The notes below the pieces were generated by a model. That model made no database searches, was not told the DNA's origin, and worked only from the letters and a program-made list of their open reading frames with translations. A program made the translations under genes and the position numbers. Below, one piece after another: positions 8,898 to 17,880 of a stretch of 64,000 bases of DNA; position 1 is the first letter of the stretch; the number at the start of each line of letters is the position of its first letter. Source of the DNA: Gluconacetobacter liquefaciens (GTDB taxonomy: Bacteria > Pseudomonadota > Alphaproteobacteria > Acetobacterales > Acetobacteraceae); NCBI RefSeq assembly GCF_003350405.1, contig NZ_QQAW01000007.1:124001-188000 (forward strand), given 5' to 3'.

Positions 8898-11030
8898 TCA
8901 GCGGAGCTGATCGATAGATTCGACGTGCTTCTCCACCTCGTCGCGTGTCAGCCACAGGTCGCGCAGGGTCTTGCTGCTGAGGTAGGAGAGCTGGTCGGTG
9001 TGATGCGGCGAGCCCGGCTGGCTGGAATTGCCATAGCTCAGCAAGCCCTTTGCCTTCATCGGTGTAGAAAAACTGACAAGCGATACCCAGGTTTCACCAT
9101 GGAACGGCGTCCGTTCGCCGTCTTTCATCGGCCCCCAGGTGATGGTCCGAAAAACGCCGGTATTGCCGAAACCACCATTGCCCGGCAGATTCACATTGCC
9201 CAGATGAAAGCGCGAGACCGCGCCGAAGGGCCGATCAATCGCGCCATAAAGCCGCTTCGTCTCCGTGACGGCCTGGGCGAGAAGGTCGACTGCCTGTGTC
9301 GGGTTTTTCAGGCCCGATGGGGTGTGAATCGGATCGTCCAGTGACCAGGATATCGCGAAGTTCCCGGAGTCGCCAAACTTAGGGCCCATGAACAGACGGG
9401 CCCATGTTTCGAATAGCAGGGCGCCCCTGCTATCGGCATCGTCCGCGCCATCCCAGTTACGCAGGACCCGGACGGCATCCCGGACATCGCGGCGCCTGTC
9501 CGTCGCGGCGGCGGCCAGAAGCTCCGGCAGAATGCGCTGCGCCAGCAATGCGTGCGTATTGAGTTTTTTCGACACGATCTCATCAAAGGACATCTTGTCG
9601 TTACCCGCCAGCATCGTCGTCGACATCTGGGCCCGGAACGTCATCGGTCCTTTCACGGCAATATAAGCCGGATAGGCCTCGGGATATAATGCGCGCGGAT
9701 AGGTCGCTACCCACGGAGGATCGTTGGCGTTCTGAACAAAACCCGTCGAAGGGTCAATGATTTTTGGAAGGTCTTCGTATGGGACGATGCTTTTGGGAAT
9801 GTTCCCGGATCTGTCGCCGGCAACGTAGCTGTTCCAGTCGTTGAAATCTCCGTCCGCGTGCTTCGGAAGGATGCCGTTGTTCAGATACATGATATGACCG
9901 TCATGATCCGCATAGACGATGTTGAACATCGGAATCTGCAGTTTTTTGAGAGTGGCCTGGAACTGGTCAAAATTATGCGCCAGCGCCATGTCCCAATATT
10001 GCCGAAGCATGAAGGGACGATCGAGGCCGGCCACGTGGAGGGCAAACGCGGTACCGTCGGCCCGTCTGAAAACCGGTCCCTGCACGGCATAATTCTGCGC
10101 GAAGCTCTTAGTCGTTACGGTCCCGTCCGGCAGCTTCACCTTGTAGGACAGCGTCTTGGTCGTGAACGCACGCTTCTTGCCGTCCAGACGATATCCATCG
10201 CCATTGGGCGTCAGCGTATAACGGGTCGCACCCAGGATCGTATTGACGGTATTGGTAAAGGCGACATCCTTGGTGAAAGCAAAGCGCAGGATCGGAAGCC
10301 CGACCTGTGTCGCACCGTAAATGCTGAAGCCCGGCCCGCTGACCTGGGCTTCGTAATAGGTGTAGAAGGCAGTAGCCCATGGCAGATGCGGGTTGGCCAG
10401 CAGGACCGCGTGACCGTCCGTGGTGCGTGAGGGGGCAATCGCCCACGCATTCGACCCACCCGCCGCGCGCGACGGCGGGTCGGCCAGCATTTTCTCTTCA
10501 GCGGCGATATAGACGTAATTCATCAGCCGAAGAGCATGGGCAATGACATCCACGCCGTTCACGGGCAGGACGGGCCTGACGTCGCTGGCGAGTTCGTTCG
10601 GATGGCGTGCCGCGTAATCGTTGATGCCACGTGCGAACGCATCCATATCCTTGCGGAAATCGGGAGATTGCTGCGCGTACCAGGTCTTTGCGCGGTCATA
10701 CACGCCATTGGCGAGAAGCCAGCGGTCGGAGTCCTCCTCTTTCGGCCCCCAATACTCCGCTGCCCGTCCACGCGCCGTTCCGTATAGCCGCAGCAGGATG
10801 TTGCCGTGGCTATGGGCCTGCGCCCACCCGAAACCATAGAAGGCCCCGGCCTCGGTCCGGGCATAGACATGCGGAACCCCGAACGTGTCCCACAGAATCT
10901 CTCCCTGGCTCGCCCCCGTTGCGGCGGCCGATGCCTGGCCGCCCATGGCCAGGGACGGGAATACAATCCCGAGACAGAGGGCGGATTTCCAGTTTTGACC
11001 AAAGAAAGACAAAAGAGTTCTCCTGAACAT
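8898..11030 (-). CDS. Penicillin acylase family protein (Ntn hydrolase, exported)
   Basis: A 710-residue secreted amidase precursor of the S45 family, which includes penicillin G acylases, acyl-homoserine-lactone acylases and aculeacin acylase. A signal peptide ends near residue 36. The alpha-chain motif ILWDTFGVPHVYA and AQAHSHGNILLRLYGTARGRAAEYWG are typical. The spacer ends at GG/SNAWA, placing the N-terminal nucleophile Ser of the beta chain at about residue 193; LANPHLPW follows. The beta chain ends with a normal HTDQLSYLSSKTLRDLW region, so the gene is full length. Periplasmic autoprocessing is expected. Quorum-signal or amide scavenging is more likely than penicillin as the real role, but cannot be decided here. 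Confidence 0.9.
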   Translation of the reverse strand: MFRRTLLSFFGQNWKSALCLGIVFPSLAMGGQASAAATGASQGEILWDTFGVPHVYARTEAGAFYGFGWAQAHSHGNILLRLYGTARGRAAEYWGPKEEDSDRWLLANGVYDRAKTWYAQQSPDFRKDMDAFARGINDYAARHPNELASDVRPVLPVNGVDVIAHALRLMNYVYIAAEEKMLADPPSRAAGGSNAWAIAPSRTTDGHAVLLANPHLPWATAFYTYYEAQVSGPGFSIYGATQVGLPILRFAFTKDVAFTNTVNTILGATRYTLTPNGDGYRLDGKKRAFTTKTLSYKVKLPDGTVTTKSFAQNYAVQGPVFRRADGTAFALHVAGLDRPFMLRQYWDMALAHNFDQFQATLKKLQIPMFNIVYADHDGHIMYLNNGILPKHADGDFNDWNSYVAGDRSGNIPKSIVPYEDLPKIIDPSTGFVQNANDPPWVATYPRALYPEAYPAYIAVKGPMTFRAQMSTTMLAGNDKMSFDEIVSKKLNTHALLAQRILPELLAAAATDRRRDVRDAVRVLRNWDGADDADSRGALLFETWARLFMGPKFGDSGNFAISWSLDDPIHTPSGLKNPTQAVDLLAQAVTETKRLYGAIDRPFGAVSRFHLGNVNLPGNGGFGNTGVFRTITWGPMKDGERTPFHGETWVSLVSFSTPMKAKGLLSYGNSSQPGSPHHTDQLSYLSSKTLRDLWLTRDEVEKHVESIDQLR

Positions 11031-11594
11031 TATCTGTATTCAGAGCGTTTCTGTCGGAGCCGGCGGACACATAGGGATAGCGCGGTAAATGCAGCGGCCT
11101 CCGCGCCCTGCAAAAAAATCCCGATCCAAAAAAACAAGGCGCTCCGTGCAAGTCAGTCTCTCTGCTCCGCTGGACGGAAATTCCGGGGGAAGGTTTTTTT
11201 AGCGTAATGGACCATCCCGAGAAGGGGACGTCAAATCAGACGGTCAGCGGAGCCGATGGCCCGGGACATTGGCAATCTTTCGGCGACCACGATCGCGCTC
11301 GTGCCGCAAGGAATCACGCTGCGGTCGCGGCTGACGCCCGGCGTGAACGTGGCGCAGCCGGTGACCAGGCAGATCTATGGAGACCGACCACAAATGGGGA
11401 TGGCACCTTCTCGCGGTCACTGAGCGGACAATCCCTTGCCCTGTGCCGCCGCACAACGACGGGGCGGCAATCCGGCGACGTATGGCGAAGCTGGGCTGCG
11501 TGCAGGGTGGTTGCGGAGACCGGGGATTAAGCGTTTGCTCGCCAGTACGAGGGGCAGCCACCGGGGCGGCTCCCACGTGACACAGGAGGTCTCC
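11031..11594. other. 564-base intergenic stretch
   Basis: Lies between the divergent acylase gene and a DUF1269 gene. The first 180 bases should hold the acylase promoter (reverse strand). The rest contains one short possible reading frame (11256-11423) and ends in a strong AGGAGGT site at 11584-11590 that belongs to the next gene. No RNA gene, repeat or terminator was recognised. Confidence 0.5.
11256..11423 (+). CDS. Possible 55-residue open reading frame, unrecognised
   Basis: An ATG preceded by GCGGAG opens a frame starting MARDIGNLSATTIALVPQG and running about 55 codons. Codon composition is coding-like for its first two thirds. I know no family for it, and it may be a fragment of a larger lost gene. 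Reported only because it is the best reading frame in this interval. Confidence 0.22.
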   Translation: MARDIGNLSATTIALVPQGITLRSRLTPGVNVAQPVTRQIYGDRPQMGMAPSRGH

Positions 11595-12125
11595 ATGTCC
11601 GACCTTGTGGTTCTCGGTTTCGATACGCTCGACGGCGCGACGCTTGCCCGCGAGGAGATATGGAAACTCGAAAACGAATATCTCGTTGATGTCGATGATG
11701 CGGTGGTCGTCCGTCGGACGGATGATGGAAAGATTCATCTAGACCAGTCCGTGCATACGGTGGCCCTCGGGGCGGTTGACGGTGTGTGGAGCGGTATGCT
11801 GCTTGGAACCCTGATCGGACTGGTGTTTCTCAATCCGCTGGCCGGTTTCGCCGTTGGCGCGGTGGCTGGCGGGACGGCGGGCACTGTCGGTGGAGCCCTG
11901 ACCGATTTCGGCATCAATGACGACTTCATGAAACGGATCGGGGCGACCCTGAAGCCGGGCACATCCGCGCTCTTCGTTCTGGTGCGCAAGGTGGAACCGC
12001 AGAAGGTCGTGGCCCATCTCCGGGCTCTGAGCGGCCACCCTCATATCGTCCAGACCTCGCTTTCGCCCGAGGCTGAACAGAAGCTGCGCGCGGCTCTGGC
12101 AGCGGATAATGGCAGCGCGGCCTGA
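11595..12125 (+). CDS. DUF1269 family membrane protein
   Basis: A 176-residue protein of the DUF1269 family, commonly found near stress genes. The start MSDLVVLGFDTLDGATLA leads into a ferredoxin-like fold. A Gly/Ala-rich hydrophobic hairpin at about residues 60-105 (GMLLGTLIGLVFLNPLAGFA, then GAVAGG) resembles a glycine-zipper membrane segment; LKPGTSALFVLVRKVEPQKV follows. The ATG at 11595 is fixed by AGGAGGT five bases upstream; in-frame codons further upstream have no support. Function unknown; probably membrane associated. It is followed after 28 bases by another small stress-type gene with its own ribosome site, so the two likely form an operon. Confidence 0.85.
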   Translation: MSDLVVLGFDTLDGATLAREEIWKLENEYLVDVDDAVVVRRTDDGKIHLDQSVHTVALGAVDGVWSGMLLGTLIGLVFLNPLAGFAVGAVAGGTAGTVGGALTDFGINDDFMKRIGATLKPGTSALFVLVRKVEPQKVVAHLRALSGHPHIVQTSLSPEAEQKLRAALAADNGSAA

Positions 12126-12153
12126 TACAGGCGTGCATAACAGGAGAAATAAT

Positions 12154-12582
12154 GTGGCAGATATTTACGATAAGGTTCAACGGCTTCGCTCCGATCTCGA
12201 GACGCTCGGCGCCGATCTGCGGGAGGCCGACACAGCACTGCGGACCGAATTCAAATCGTGGGGCGCGAAGAACGGCGCCAAGGCGCTCCGCAAGACCGCC
12301 AAGCGCCTTCAGGAACTCGGCGACACGGCTGTGAGCCAGGCCAACGACCTGAACAAGAAGGTGTTGGAAAAGGTCGGGGACTCGCAGGAGCGTGCGCAGC
12401 AGGTCTCCGTGCTGCTGGGCGAGACTGCGGCACGGCTCGAAAAGAGCAATGCCGTGGCCAAATCCGGCGGCATCGTCCGCACGCTGGCCGGCGTAGCCAT
12501 CGGACTGGCCGTCGTGGGGGGCATCGCAGCACTCGCGAAGCGGTTGTGCAGCAAATCGGAGCCTTACAAGCCCGGACACTAA
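12154..12582 (+). CDS. Coiled-coil protein with C-terminal membrane anchor (DUF883/ElaB-like layout)
   Basis: About 142 residues: a long helical, charged part (DKVQRLRSDLETLGADLREA, later KTAKRLQELGDTAVSQANDL) and one C-terminal transmembrane helix (VRTLAGVAIGLAVVGGIAAL) before a short basic tail. The layout resembles ribosome-anchoring ElaB/YqjD proteins, but I cannot confirm that family. GTG at 12154 is preferred because AGGAGA lies seven bases upstream; the ATG two bases earlier is in another frame that soon stops. The gene ends at the junction with the broken ligD sequence. Confidence 0.72.
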   Translation: MADIYDKVQRLRSDLETLGADLREADTALRTEFKSWGAKNGAKALRKTAKRLQELGDTAVSQANDLNKKVLEKVGDSQERAQQVSVLLGETAARLEKSNAVAKSGGIVRTLAGVAIGLAVVGGIAALAKRLCSKSEPYKPGH

Positions 12583-12605
12583 AAACCGCACACGGGCAGG
12601 GGGGC

Positions 12606-12779
12606 GCGCACGCCTCCCGGCCGATCCGCCCGGTGCTGTTCCGTCGCGTGAAGACGCAGCTTATCCGCGTCCATGCCGGCGGCCTGGCGTTTCGCGACTG
12701 GGCGGCGGAGGGCAGGCTGCGGCACACTTCGTTCCGGGGCATTCGCGACGCCGAACCAGCATCGGAGATCGTAAGTAAA
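12606..12779 (+). pseudogene. Residual end of an ATP-dependent DNA ligase domain (LigD)
   Basis: In frame with the polymerase domain that follows. The translation LFRRVKTQLIRVHAGGLAFR continues DWAAEGRLRHTSFRGIRDAE, which corresponds to the last strand of the OB-fold of LigD-type ligases (F.GWT..GRLRHASF.GLR). The ligase nucleotidyltransferase core and the phosphoesterase domain that would precede it are absent: the sequence instead runs into the end of the coiled-coil gene. This marks a deletion that removed the 5-prime part of ligD. Confidence 0.62.
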
Positions 12780-13682
12780 ATGTCCGCTCCCGAAGCAGGT
12801 TCCGCCCGATCCAGGGCCGGACAGAAATGCACCGTCGCCCTGACCCATCCGGACCGCCTTTACTGGCCGGATGCCGGCGTCACCAAGCAAGGTCTGGCCG
12901 ACTACTACGCCGCCATATGGCCGCGCATCGCGCCGTTCATCGTCGATCGTCCATTGGCGCTGCTGCGCTGTCCGGAAGGCATCGACGGGCCGCGCTTCTT
13001 CCAGAAGAACGGCTGGAAGGGCATGAACGCCCACATCCGGACATTGGACGATCCGGCCACCGGCACGGCCGAGCATCTGATCGGCATTCACGATCTCGAC
13101 GGCCTCATGGGTTTGGTGCAATCGGCGGTGCTGGAGATCCATCCCTGGGGCGCCGCCTGTCGCGACTGGGAGCGGCCGGACCAACTGGTCATGGATCTCG
13201 ACCCCGGCGAGGGCGTGGCATGGGAACGGGTCATCGACGCTGCGCGCGACGTGGGCGAGCGCCTGGAGGCATCCGGCCTCACGCCCTACGTCAAGACCTC
13301 CGGCGGAAAGGGGCTGCACGTCGTGGCGCCTCTGAAACCCGAGGCGGATTGGGAAACGGTAAAGGCGTTCTCGCGAACGCTGGCCCAGACAATGGCCGCC
13401 GACCGCCCGGACCGCTACATCGCGACGATCACCAAAGCGAAGCGCCACGGGAAGATCCTGCTCGACTACCTGCGCAACCAGCGAGGCGCCACCTCCGTCG
13501 CGCCATACTCGACCCGCGCTCGCGCCGGGGCCCCTGTCTCGATGCCCCTGTCCTGGGATGAACTGGGGCAGATTACCGGATCGGCGCAGTTCACGGTCAA
13601 CAATGCCCTCACGAGGCTTACCGCACTCCGTGCTGACCCATGGGCGGCATTTCACACGGCGCGCCGCCCGATCCAGCCCTGA
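12780..13682 (+). CDS. ligD: LigD polymerase domain, remnant of the NHEJ ligase/polymerase
   Basis: Encodes the primase-polymerase (PolDom) module of bacterial non-homologous end joining, about 300 residues from the ATG at 12780. Conserved parts are present: LTHPDRLYWPDAGVTK at the entry, RCPEGIDGPRFFQKN, the catalytic acidic pair in VMDLDPGEG, TSGGKGLHVVAPL with the conserved His, and the LLDYLRNQRGATSVAPYS block with the third acidic residue. The normal protein is about 800-900 residues with phosphoesterase and ligase domains; here only the last piece of the ligase domain remains upstream. No ku gene is in the window. The ribosome site at 12780 is weak, so expression as a stand-alone polymerase is possible but unproven. 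Confidence 0.82.
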   Translation: MSAPEAGSARSRAGQKCTVALTHPDRLYWPDAGVTKQGLADYYAAIWPRIAPFIVDRPLALLRCPEGIDGPRFFQKNGWKGMNAHIRTLDDPATGTAEHLIGIHDLDGLMGLVQSAVLEIHPWGAACRDWERPDQLVMDLDPGEGVAWERVIDAARDVGERLEASGLTPYVKTSGGKGLHVVAPLKPEADWETVKAFSRTLAQTMAADRPDRYIATITKAKRHGKILLDYLRNQRGATSVAPYSTRARAGAPVSMPLSWDELGQITGSAQFTVNNALTRLTALRADPWAAFHTARRPIQP

Positions 13683-13933
13683 CAGCCACGTTTTATTACT
13701 TACACGGCGGTCGGCATCGCATAGCGCAGTCCCTGAAGCAGTTGACCGAAGCCCGCATGCGCCGAAAGGCCGCGCCATTTCGCTCGGCCATGTCGATGCT
13801 GGTCCTCTTCATCAACCGGGCAGAGCGCTCGCTCTCGCCGGAAAGACGCTCCATTCTCAACCGGGCAAAAGGGGAACTCCGTCGGGTCTTCGGGGCTCCC
13901 TGGACTGACCCTGCATGCCAAATCTGCTATTGA
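13640..13933 (+). pseudogene. DUF3175 protein, N-terminally disrupted
   Basis: From about 13715 the frame reads HRIAQSLKQLTEARMRRKAA, then PFRSAMSMLVLFINRAERSL and a closing AKGELRRVFG. This is the C-terminal two thirds of DUF3175 proteins (DP..IA.SLKRSAE..RRKA.P..SAMSMLTFYINRAG). The conserved N-terminal part (W...V...S.ALDLE.GVF) is missing: the reading frame overlaps the end of the LigD gene instead. A short product from the internal ATG at 13757 is possible, but the gene is probably dead. Confidence 0.58.
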
Positions 13934-14232
13934 CCGGCATTCTTCCTGCGGGTTTCAGCCGCTTTCTTCGCCGATGCCGAGCGTTCTTCCGGCGAGCGTT
14001 CAGCGGCCGCCGCGCCTCCCAGCCTGCCGCCCTTGCGGGAGGGGTCATGGGTTACAGCGTGCCCCCTGCCGGAACCGCTCTTCTTGCCGCCACCGGTCTC
14101 CTTGTTGACGGTGGCCCACGCCCGGCGTTCGGCTTCCTCCCCGCTGACGCCACGCTGCTCGTAGCTCTGCTCGATATGCTCGGCCTGTCTCTTCTGCTTG
14201 TCCGTATAGGCGGACTTGTCGCCACGCGGCAT
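13927..14232 (-). CDS. Small basic protein of the plasmid-stabilisation annotated family
   Basis: A 101-residue, highly charged soluble protein starting MPRGDKSAYTDKQKRQAEHI and containing YEQRGVSGEEAERRAWATVNK, the hallmark of a widespread short family often labelled plasmid stabilisation protein. The tail is Gly/Ser/Lys-rich followed by a KKAAETRRKNAGQ helix. The ATG at 14232 starts the conserved block; upstream in-frame sequence has no homology. Biochemical function is not established, and its occurrence near stress genes does not make this DNA a plasmid. Confidence 0.75.
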   Translation of the reverse strand: MPRGDKSAYTDKQKRQAEHIEQSYEQRGVSGEEAERRAWATVNKETGGGKKSGSGRGHAVTHDPSRKGGRLGGAAAAERSPEERSASAKKAAETRRKNAGQ

Positions 14233-14635
14233 GGTCGATGCTCCCGGTCCCAAGAGTGGGCGCGGCCCCTGGTTCTTTGCAGGCACGCGACCGCACCCGA
14301 TGACAAGGCCGGACAGCGGGAAAAGTTCTCCGGGCTGCAAACGAGGGAACGCATTCCCTATGGATCGATAAAAGGAAATGATTATACCTTATAAGGCGTC
14401 TTCTGATGTTCAATCAGATGATTTCGTTTCAATATTTTATGCCGGAATGATGAATAAATAGAAAATATATATATTATATCATCAAGAATATTATAAAAAA
14501 CAACTTTGACGGGACATGATTTCGGAACCTCTCATCAAGCCATGCGTAGCAGCAGGACAATGTTGGGCGTGGCGGTCGATCTCGCGGAACGGCGATCCCG
14601 GCGCCCTGTCTGCAATGGCGGCGAGGAGAGAGAGC
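14233..14635. other. AT-rich divergent promoter region upstream of the catalase
   Basis: A 403-base gap between the small basic protein (reverse) and katE (forward). The block 14380-14512 is strikingly AT-rich for this genome, with an alternating AT run around 14466-14480, and probably holds promoters for both genes. A GAGGAGAG ribosome site for katE lies at about 14622-14629. No gene was recognised here. Confidence 0.55.
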
Positions 14636-16753
14636 ATGACCATCAAGGGAAAGAAGCCGGGAGCCGCGCCGAAGAAGGCCCCGGATGCGGCCGGAGCCGG
14701 TGGCGAGACGCATCAGGTCGCTGGCGGCGACGTGGCAACGCTGACGACAGCCCAGGGCGCGCCGGTCGCCGACGACCAGAACACCCTACGTTACGGCGCC
14801 CGAGGCCCCGCGTTGATGGAGGATTTCCATTTCCGCGAGAAGATCTTCCATTTCGACCATGAACGTATCCCCGAGCGTGTGGTCCATGCCCGTGGCTACG
14901 GCGCGCATGGCTATTTCGAACTGACCGACAGCCTGGCCGATGTGACGCGCGCGGATATCTTTCAGCGCGTCGGCGAGCGCACGCCGGCCTTCGTGCGGTT
15001 TTCGACCGTCGCGGGCGCCAAGGGCTCGTTCGACCTGGCGCGTGACGTGCGCGGCTTCGCGGTCAAACTCTATACGCAGGAAGGCAACTGGGATCTCGTT
15101 GGTAACAATATCCCGGTTTTCTTCATCCAGGATGCGATCAAGTTTCCGGACATGGTCCATGCGGTCAAACCGGCACCGGATCGTGATTTCCCGCAGGCTC
15201 AGTCGGCCCACGACAATTTCTGGGACTTCATATCGCTGACGCCGGAAAGCCTGCACATGATCATGTGGGTCATGTCGGACCGCGCCATTCCGCGCTCCTT
15301 CCGCTTCATGGAAGGGTTCGCCGTGCATACGTTCCGCCTGCTCGATGCGCAGGGTCGCTCGATCTTCGTGAAATTCCACTGGAAACCCAAGCTGCGCCTG
15401 CAATCGGTGGTCTGGAACGAGGCGGTCAAGATCAACGGCGCCGACCCCGATTTCCACCGTCGCGATTTGTGGAACGCCATCACCAGCGGCGATTTCCCGG
15501 AATGGGAGCTGGGGGTTCAGCTTTTCGACGAGGCTTTCGCCGAGAAATTCGCGTTCGACGTGCTCGACCCCACCAAACTGATCCCGGAGGAAGACGTGCC
15601 GGTGCGGATCGTCGGCCGGCTGGTGCTCAATCGCGTGGTCGATAATTTCTTCGCCGAGACCGAGCAGGTGGCCTTCTGCACCCAGAACGTGCCGCCAGGC
15701 ATTGATTTCTCGAACGATCCGCTGCTCCAGGGGCGCAATTTTTCCTATCTCGATACCCAGATCAAGCGATTGGGTAGCCCCAATTTCACCCATATCCCCA
15801 TCAACGCGCCCAAATGCCCGATGGCCCATTTCCAGCAGGACGGGCACATGGCAATGCGCAACCCGATCGGCCGCGCCAATTACGAACCCAATAGCTGGGG
15901 CGAAGCCGGCGGGCCGCGCGAAGACCCGGTGCGCGGCTTCCGCAGTTTTGCGGCGGAGGAAACCGGCCCCAAGGTCCGGCTTCGCCCCGAGAGCTTCGCC
16001 GACCATTACAGCCAGGCGCGGCAATTCGTGATCAGCCAGACGCCCATTGAGCAGAAACATATCGGCGACGCCATCACCTTCGAACTCAGCAAGGTCGAGC
16101 GAGCGGACATCCGCGCCCGCGTCGTCTCGCATCTGCGCCATATCGACGAGCACCTGGCGGCAACGGTCGCCGACGGATTGGGCCTGCCGTTGCCCGAACC
16201 GGCGAAGGCGGCCCGGCCCGTCATCGCCGATCTGCCCCCCTCGAACGCACTGAGCATTGTCAGGAACGGTCCTCACAGCTTCGCCGGCCGCAAATTCGGC
16301 ATCCTTTTGACCGATGGGGCGGATGCCGGCCTGTTCGATGCCCTGGTCACGGCGGCGGAAAAGGAAAAGGCCATCTATGAAATCGTCGCGCCGAAGATTG
16401 GCGGCGTCACCCTCTCCGATGGCAGGGCCCTGCCGGCACAGCAGAAGATTGATGGCGGTCCCTCCGTGCTGTTCGACGCCGTGGCGGTGATAACTTCGGC
16501 CGATGGGGCGACGCTGCTTGCCGGGGATGCGGCGGCCAGGGATTTCGTGACCGACGCCTTCGCCCATTGCAAATTCATCGGCTATGCCGCGGAAGCGATC
16601 GCGCTGTTCGCGAAAGCCGGCCTGGCCGATGATCTCGACGATGGCTGCATGGTTCTGAAGACCGATGCCGACGTTGACGGCTTCGTGACGGCATGCCATG
16701 CGCTTCGCTTCTGGGATCGCGAAGCGAAGGTCGCTCCTGACGCTGGAGCGTGA
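14636..16753 (+). CDS. katE: Large-subunit catalase HPII (hydroperoxidase II)
   Basis: Decomposes hydrogen peroxide; a clade 2, about 705-residue haem catalase. Visible landmarks are the distal His ([15 protein letters not shown], near residue 84), the distal Asn ([15 protein letters not shown]) and the proximal haem Tyr in [18 protein letters not shown]. From about residue 560 there is the extra flavodoxin/DJ-1-like C-terminal domain of HPII enzymes ([20 protein letters not shown]). The ATG at 14636 is chosen because GAGGAGAG lies just upstream; the frame is open further 5-prime but without homology. Its stop overlaps the start of the next glycosyltransferase, so the catalase may be transcribed with the four-gene cassette. 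Confidence 0.95.
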   Translation: MTIKGKKPGAAPKKAPDAAGAGGETHQVAGGDVATLTTAQGAPVADDQNTLRYGARGPALMEDFHFREKIFHFDHERIPERVVHARGYGAHGYFELTDSLADVTRADIFQRVGERTPAFVRFSTVAGAKGSFDLARDVRGFAVKLYTQEGNWDLVGNNIPVFFIQDAIKFPDMVHAVKPAPDRDFPQAQSAHDNFWDFISLTPESLHMIMWVMSDRAIPRSFRFMEGFAVHTFRLLDAQGRSIFVKFHWKPKLRLQSVVWNEAVKINGADPDFHRRDLWNAITSGDFPEWELGVQLFDEAFAEKFAFDVLDPTKLIPEEDVPVRIVGRLVLNRVVDNFFAETEQVAFCTQNVPPGIDFSNDPLLQGRNFSYLDTQIKRLGSPNFTHIPINAPKCPMAHFQQDGHMAMRNPIGRANYEPNSWGEAGGPREDPVRGFRSFAAEETGPKVRLRPESFADHYSQARQFVISQTPIEQKHIGDAITFELSKVERADIRARVVSHLRHIDEHLAATVADGLGLPLPEPAKAARPVIADLPPSNALSIVRNGPHSFAGRKFGILLTDGADAGLFDALVTAAEKEKAIYEIVAPKIGGVTLSDGRALPAQQKIDGGPSVLFDAVAVITSADGATLLAGDAAARDFVTDAFAHCKFIGYAAEAIALFAKAGLADDLDDGCMVLKTDADVDGFVTACHALRFWDREAKVAPDAGA

Positions 16754-17880
16754 TGGTCATGCCGGGTGGGGCTCTCGCCGTCACGCGGCCGACCTACGCC
16801 ATCGCCATACCGGCTCGCGACGAGGAAGGGCGCATTCTCTCGTGCCTTGAGGCGTGCCGCGTCGCGATGGCGCGGTGGCCCCAGCCCGGGGTCATCGCGC
16901 TGCTGGTCAATAACACCGGCGACGATACCGCCGCCCGCGCCCTTGCCTGGGCGCGGAAAATCGGTGCGCCGCTTCGGCTGGCGGAATGGCGCTTTCCTGA
17001 TGCAACCGCCCATGCCGGCACCGCGCGCCGAACCGCTTTCGATTTCGCCCGCGCCCAGCTTGGAACTGGCGGATATCTGCTGACGACGGACGCGGACTCC
17101 CGGCCCGCTCCGGACTGGGTCCATGCCAGCCTGGCCCCTCTCGCCGCCGGTCGAGCGGCGATGGTATGCGGCACGATAGAACTGGACCCGTCGGAATTCG
17201 CGCAATTGCCGCCGTGGGCGACCGCCAATGGCGCGGTCGAGGACCTCTACGGCCGCACCGCGCGAGAACTCGCCAGCCTGCTCGATCCCGACCCCCTCAA
17301 TCCCTGGCCGTTTCACGGCACGATATCGGGCGCCAACCTCGCCATGTCCGTCGCGGCCTATGACCGCATCGGCGGCGCGCCGATCGTGCCCCATGGGGAA
17401 GATCGCGCACTGGTCCGCCGTTTTCTCGACCACGACTTGCCTGTCCTTTACAGCGATGCCCCGCATGTCGTGACATCCTGCCGGCTGGAAGGGCGGGCAC
17501 CGGGCGGCATGGCCGATACCATCGCCTCCCGCCTCGCCGGCGGGCAACATTGGTGCGACGAGTCCCTCGAACCCGCGCAGCAGACCTGGTTCCGGGCGCA
17601 TGTGCGCGCCCGGCTGCGCAGGGCGTTTCGCGACGGCCGGCAACGGGATGCGGCCCTGAGCGAGGCCGGATTATCCGCCGGGCAGCGCCGGACGGCACCA
17701 ACCTTCACCTGCTTCGGCGCGCTATGGGCATTTGTCGAAACCACTAGTCCCCGCCTCGCACGTCGTAGGATGTCGTGGGAAGATATGGCGGCCGAACTCC
17801 CCCTTCTGGAAGCACTTCGCGACGAAGAGGCCGCGGCCGCGACGGGTGCGCGGGCCCGGCAGTCTGGAGAGATCGCATGA
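16753..17880 (+). CDS. GT2-like glycosyltransferase, first gene of a four-gene cassette
   Basis: Soluble GT-A fold transferase of about 375 residues. YAIAIPARDEEGRILSCLEA opens the nucleotide-sugar fold, LLTTDADSRPAPDW carries the DxD metal motif, and GANLAMSVAAYDRIGG with HGEDRALVRRFLDHD resembles the acceptor ED motif of GT2 enzymes. No membrane helices. It starts on the A of the catalase TGA and overlaps the next gene by ATGA, so the whole block 16753-20372 is coupled. The neighbours (flavoprotein, PIG-L deacetylase, NodS-like methyltransferase) suggest it acts on an N-acetylated sugar intermediate, but donor and acceptor are unknown. Confidence 0.82.
   Translation: MVMPGGALAVTRPTYAIAIPARDEEGRILSCLEACRVAMARWPQPGVIALLVNNTGDDTAARALAWARKIGAPLRLAEWRFPDATAHAGTARRTAFDFARAQLGTGGYLLTTDADSRPAPDWVHASLAPLAAGRAAMVCGTIELDPSEFAQLPPWATANGAVEDLYGRTARELASLLDPDPLNPWPFHGTISGANLAMSVAAYDRIGGAPIVPHGEDRALVRRFLDHDLPVLYSDAPHVVTSCRLEGRAPGGMADTIASRLAGGQHWCDESLEPAQQTWFRAHVRARLRRAFRDGRQRDAALSEAGLSAGQRRTAPTFTCFGALWAFVETTSPRLARRRMSWEDMAAELPLLEALRDEEAAAATGARARQSGEIA

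Noticed and set aside
12152-12334. ATG at 12152 as the start of the coiled-coil gene, because it follows the ribosome site.
   Set aside because: It opens another frame that stops after 60 codons with no protein-like pattern; the GTG two bases later gives the full helical protein.
13927-14232. Evidence that this DNA is a plasmid, from the plasmid-stabilisation-like protein.
   Set aside because: The label is an annotation habit for a short charged family that is common on chromosomes; guaA and the nuo operon point to a chromosome.
14786-16699. A 637-codon reverse frame inside katE.
   Set aside because: Antisense shadow of a well-supported catalase; its composition is dominated by residues forced by katE codon usage.
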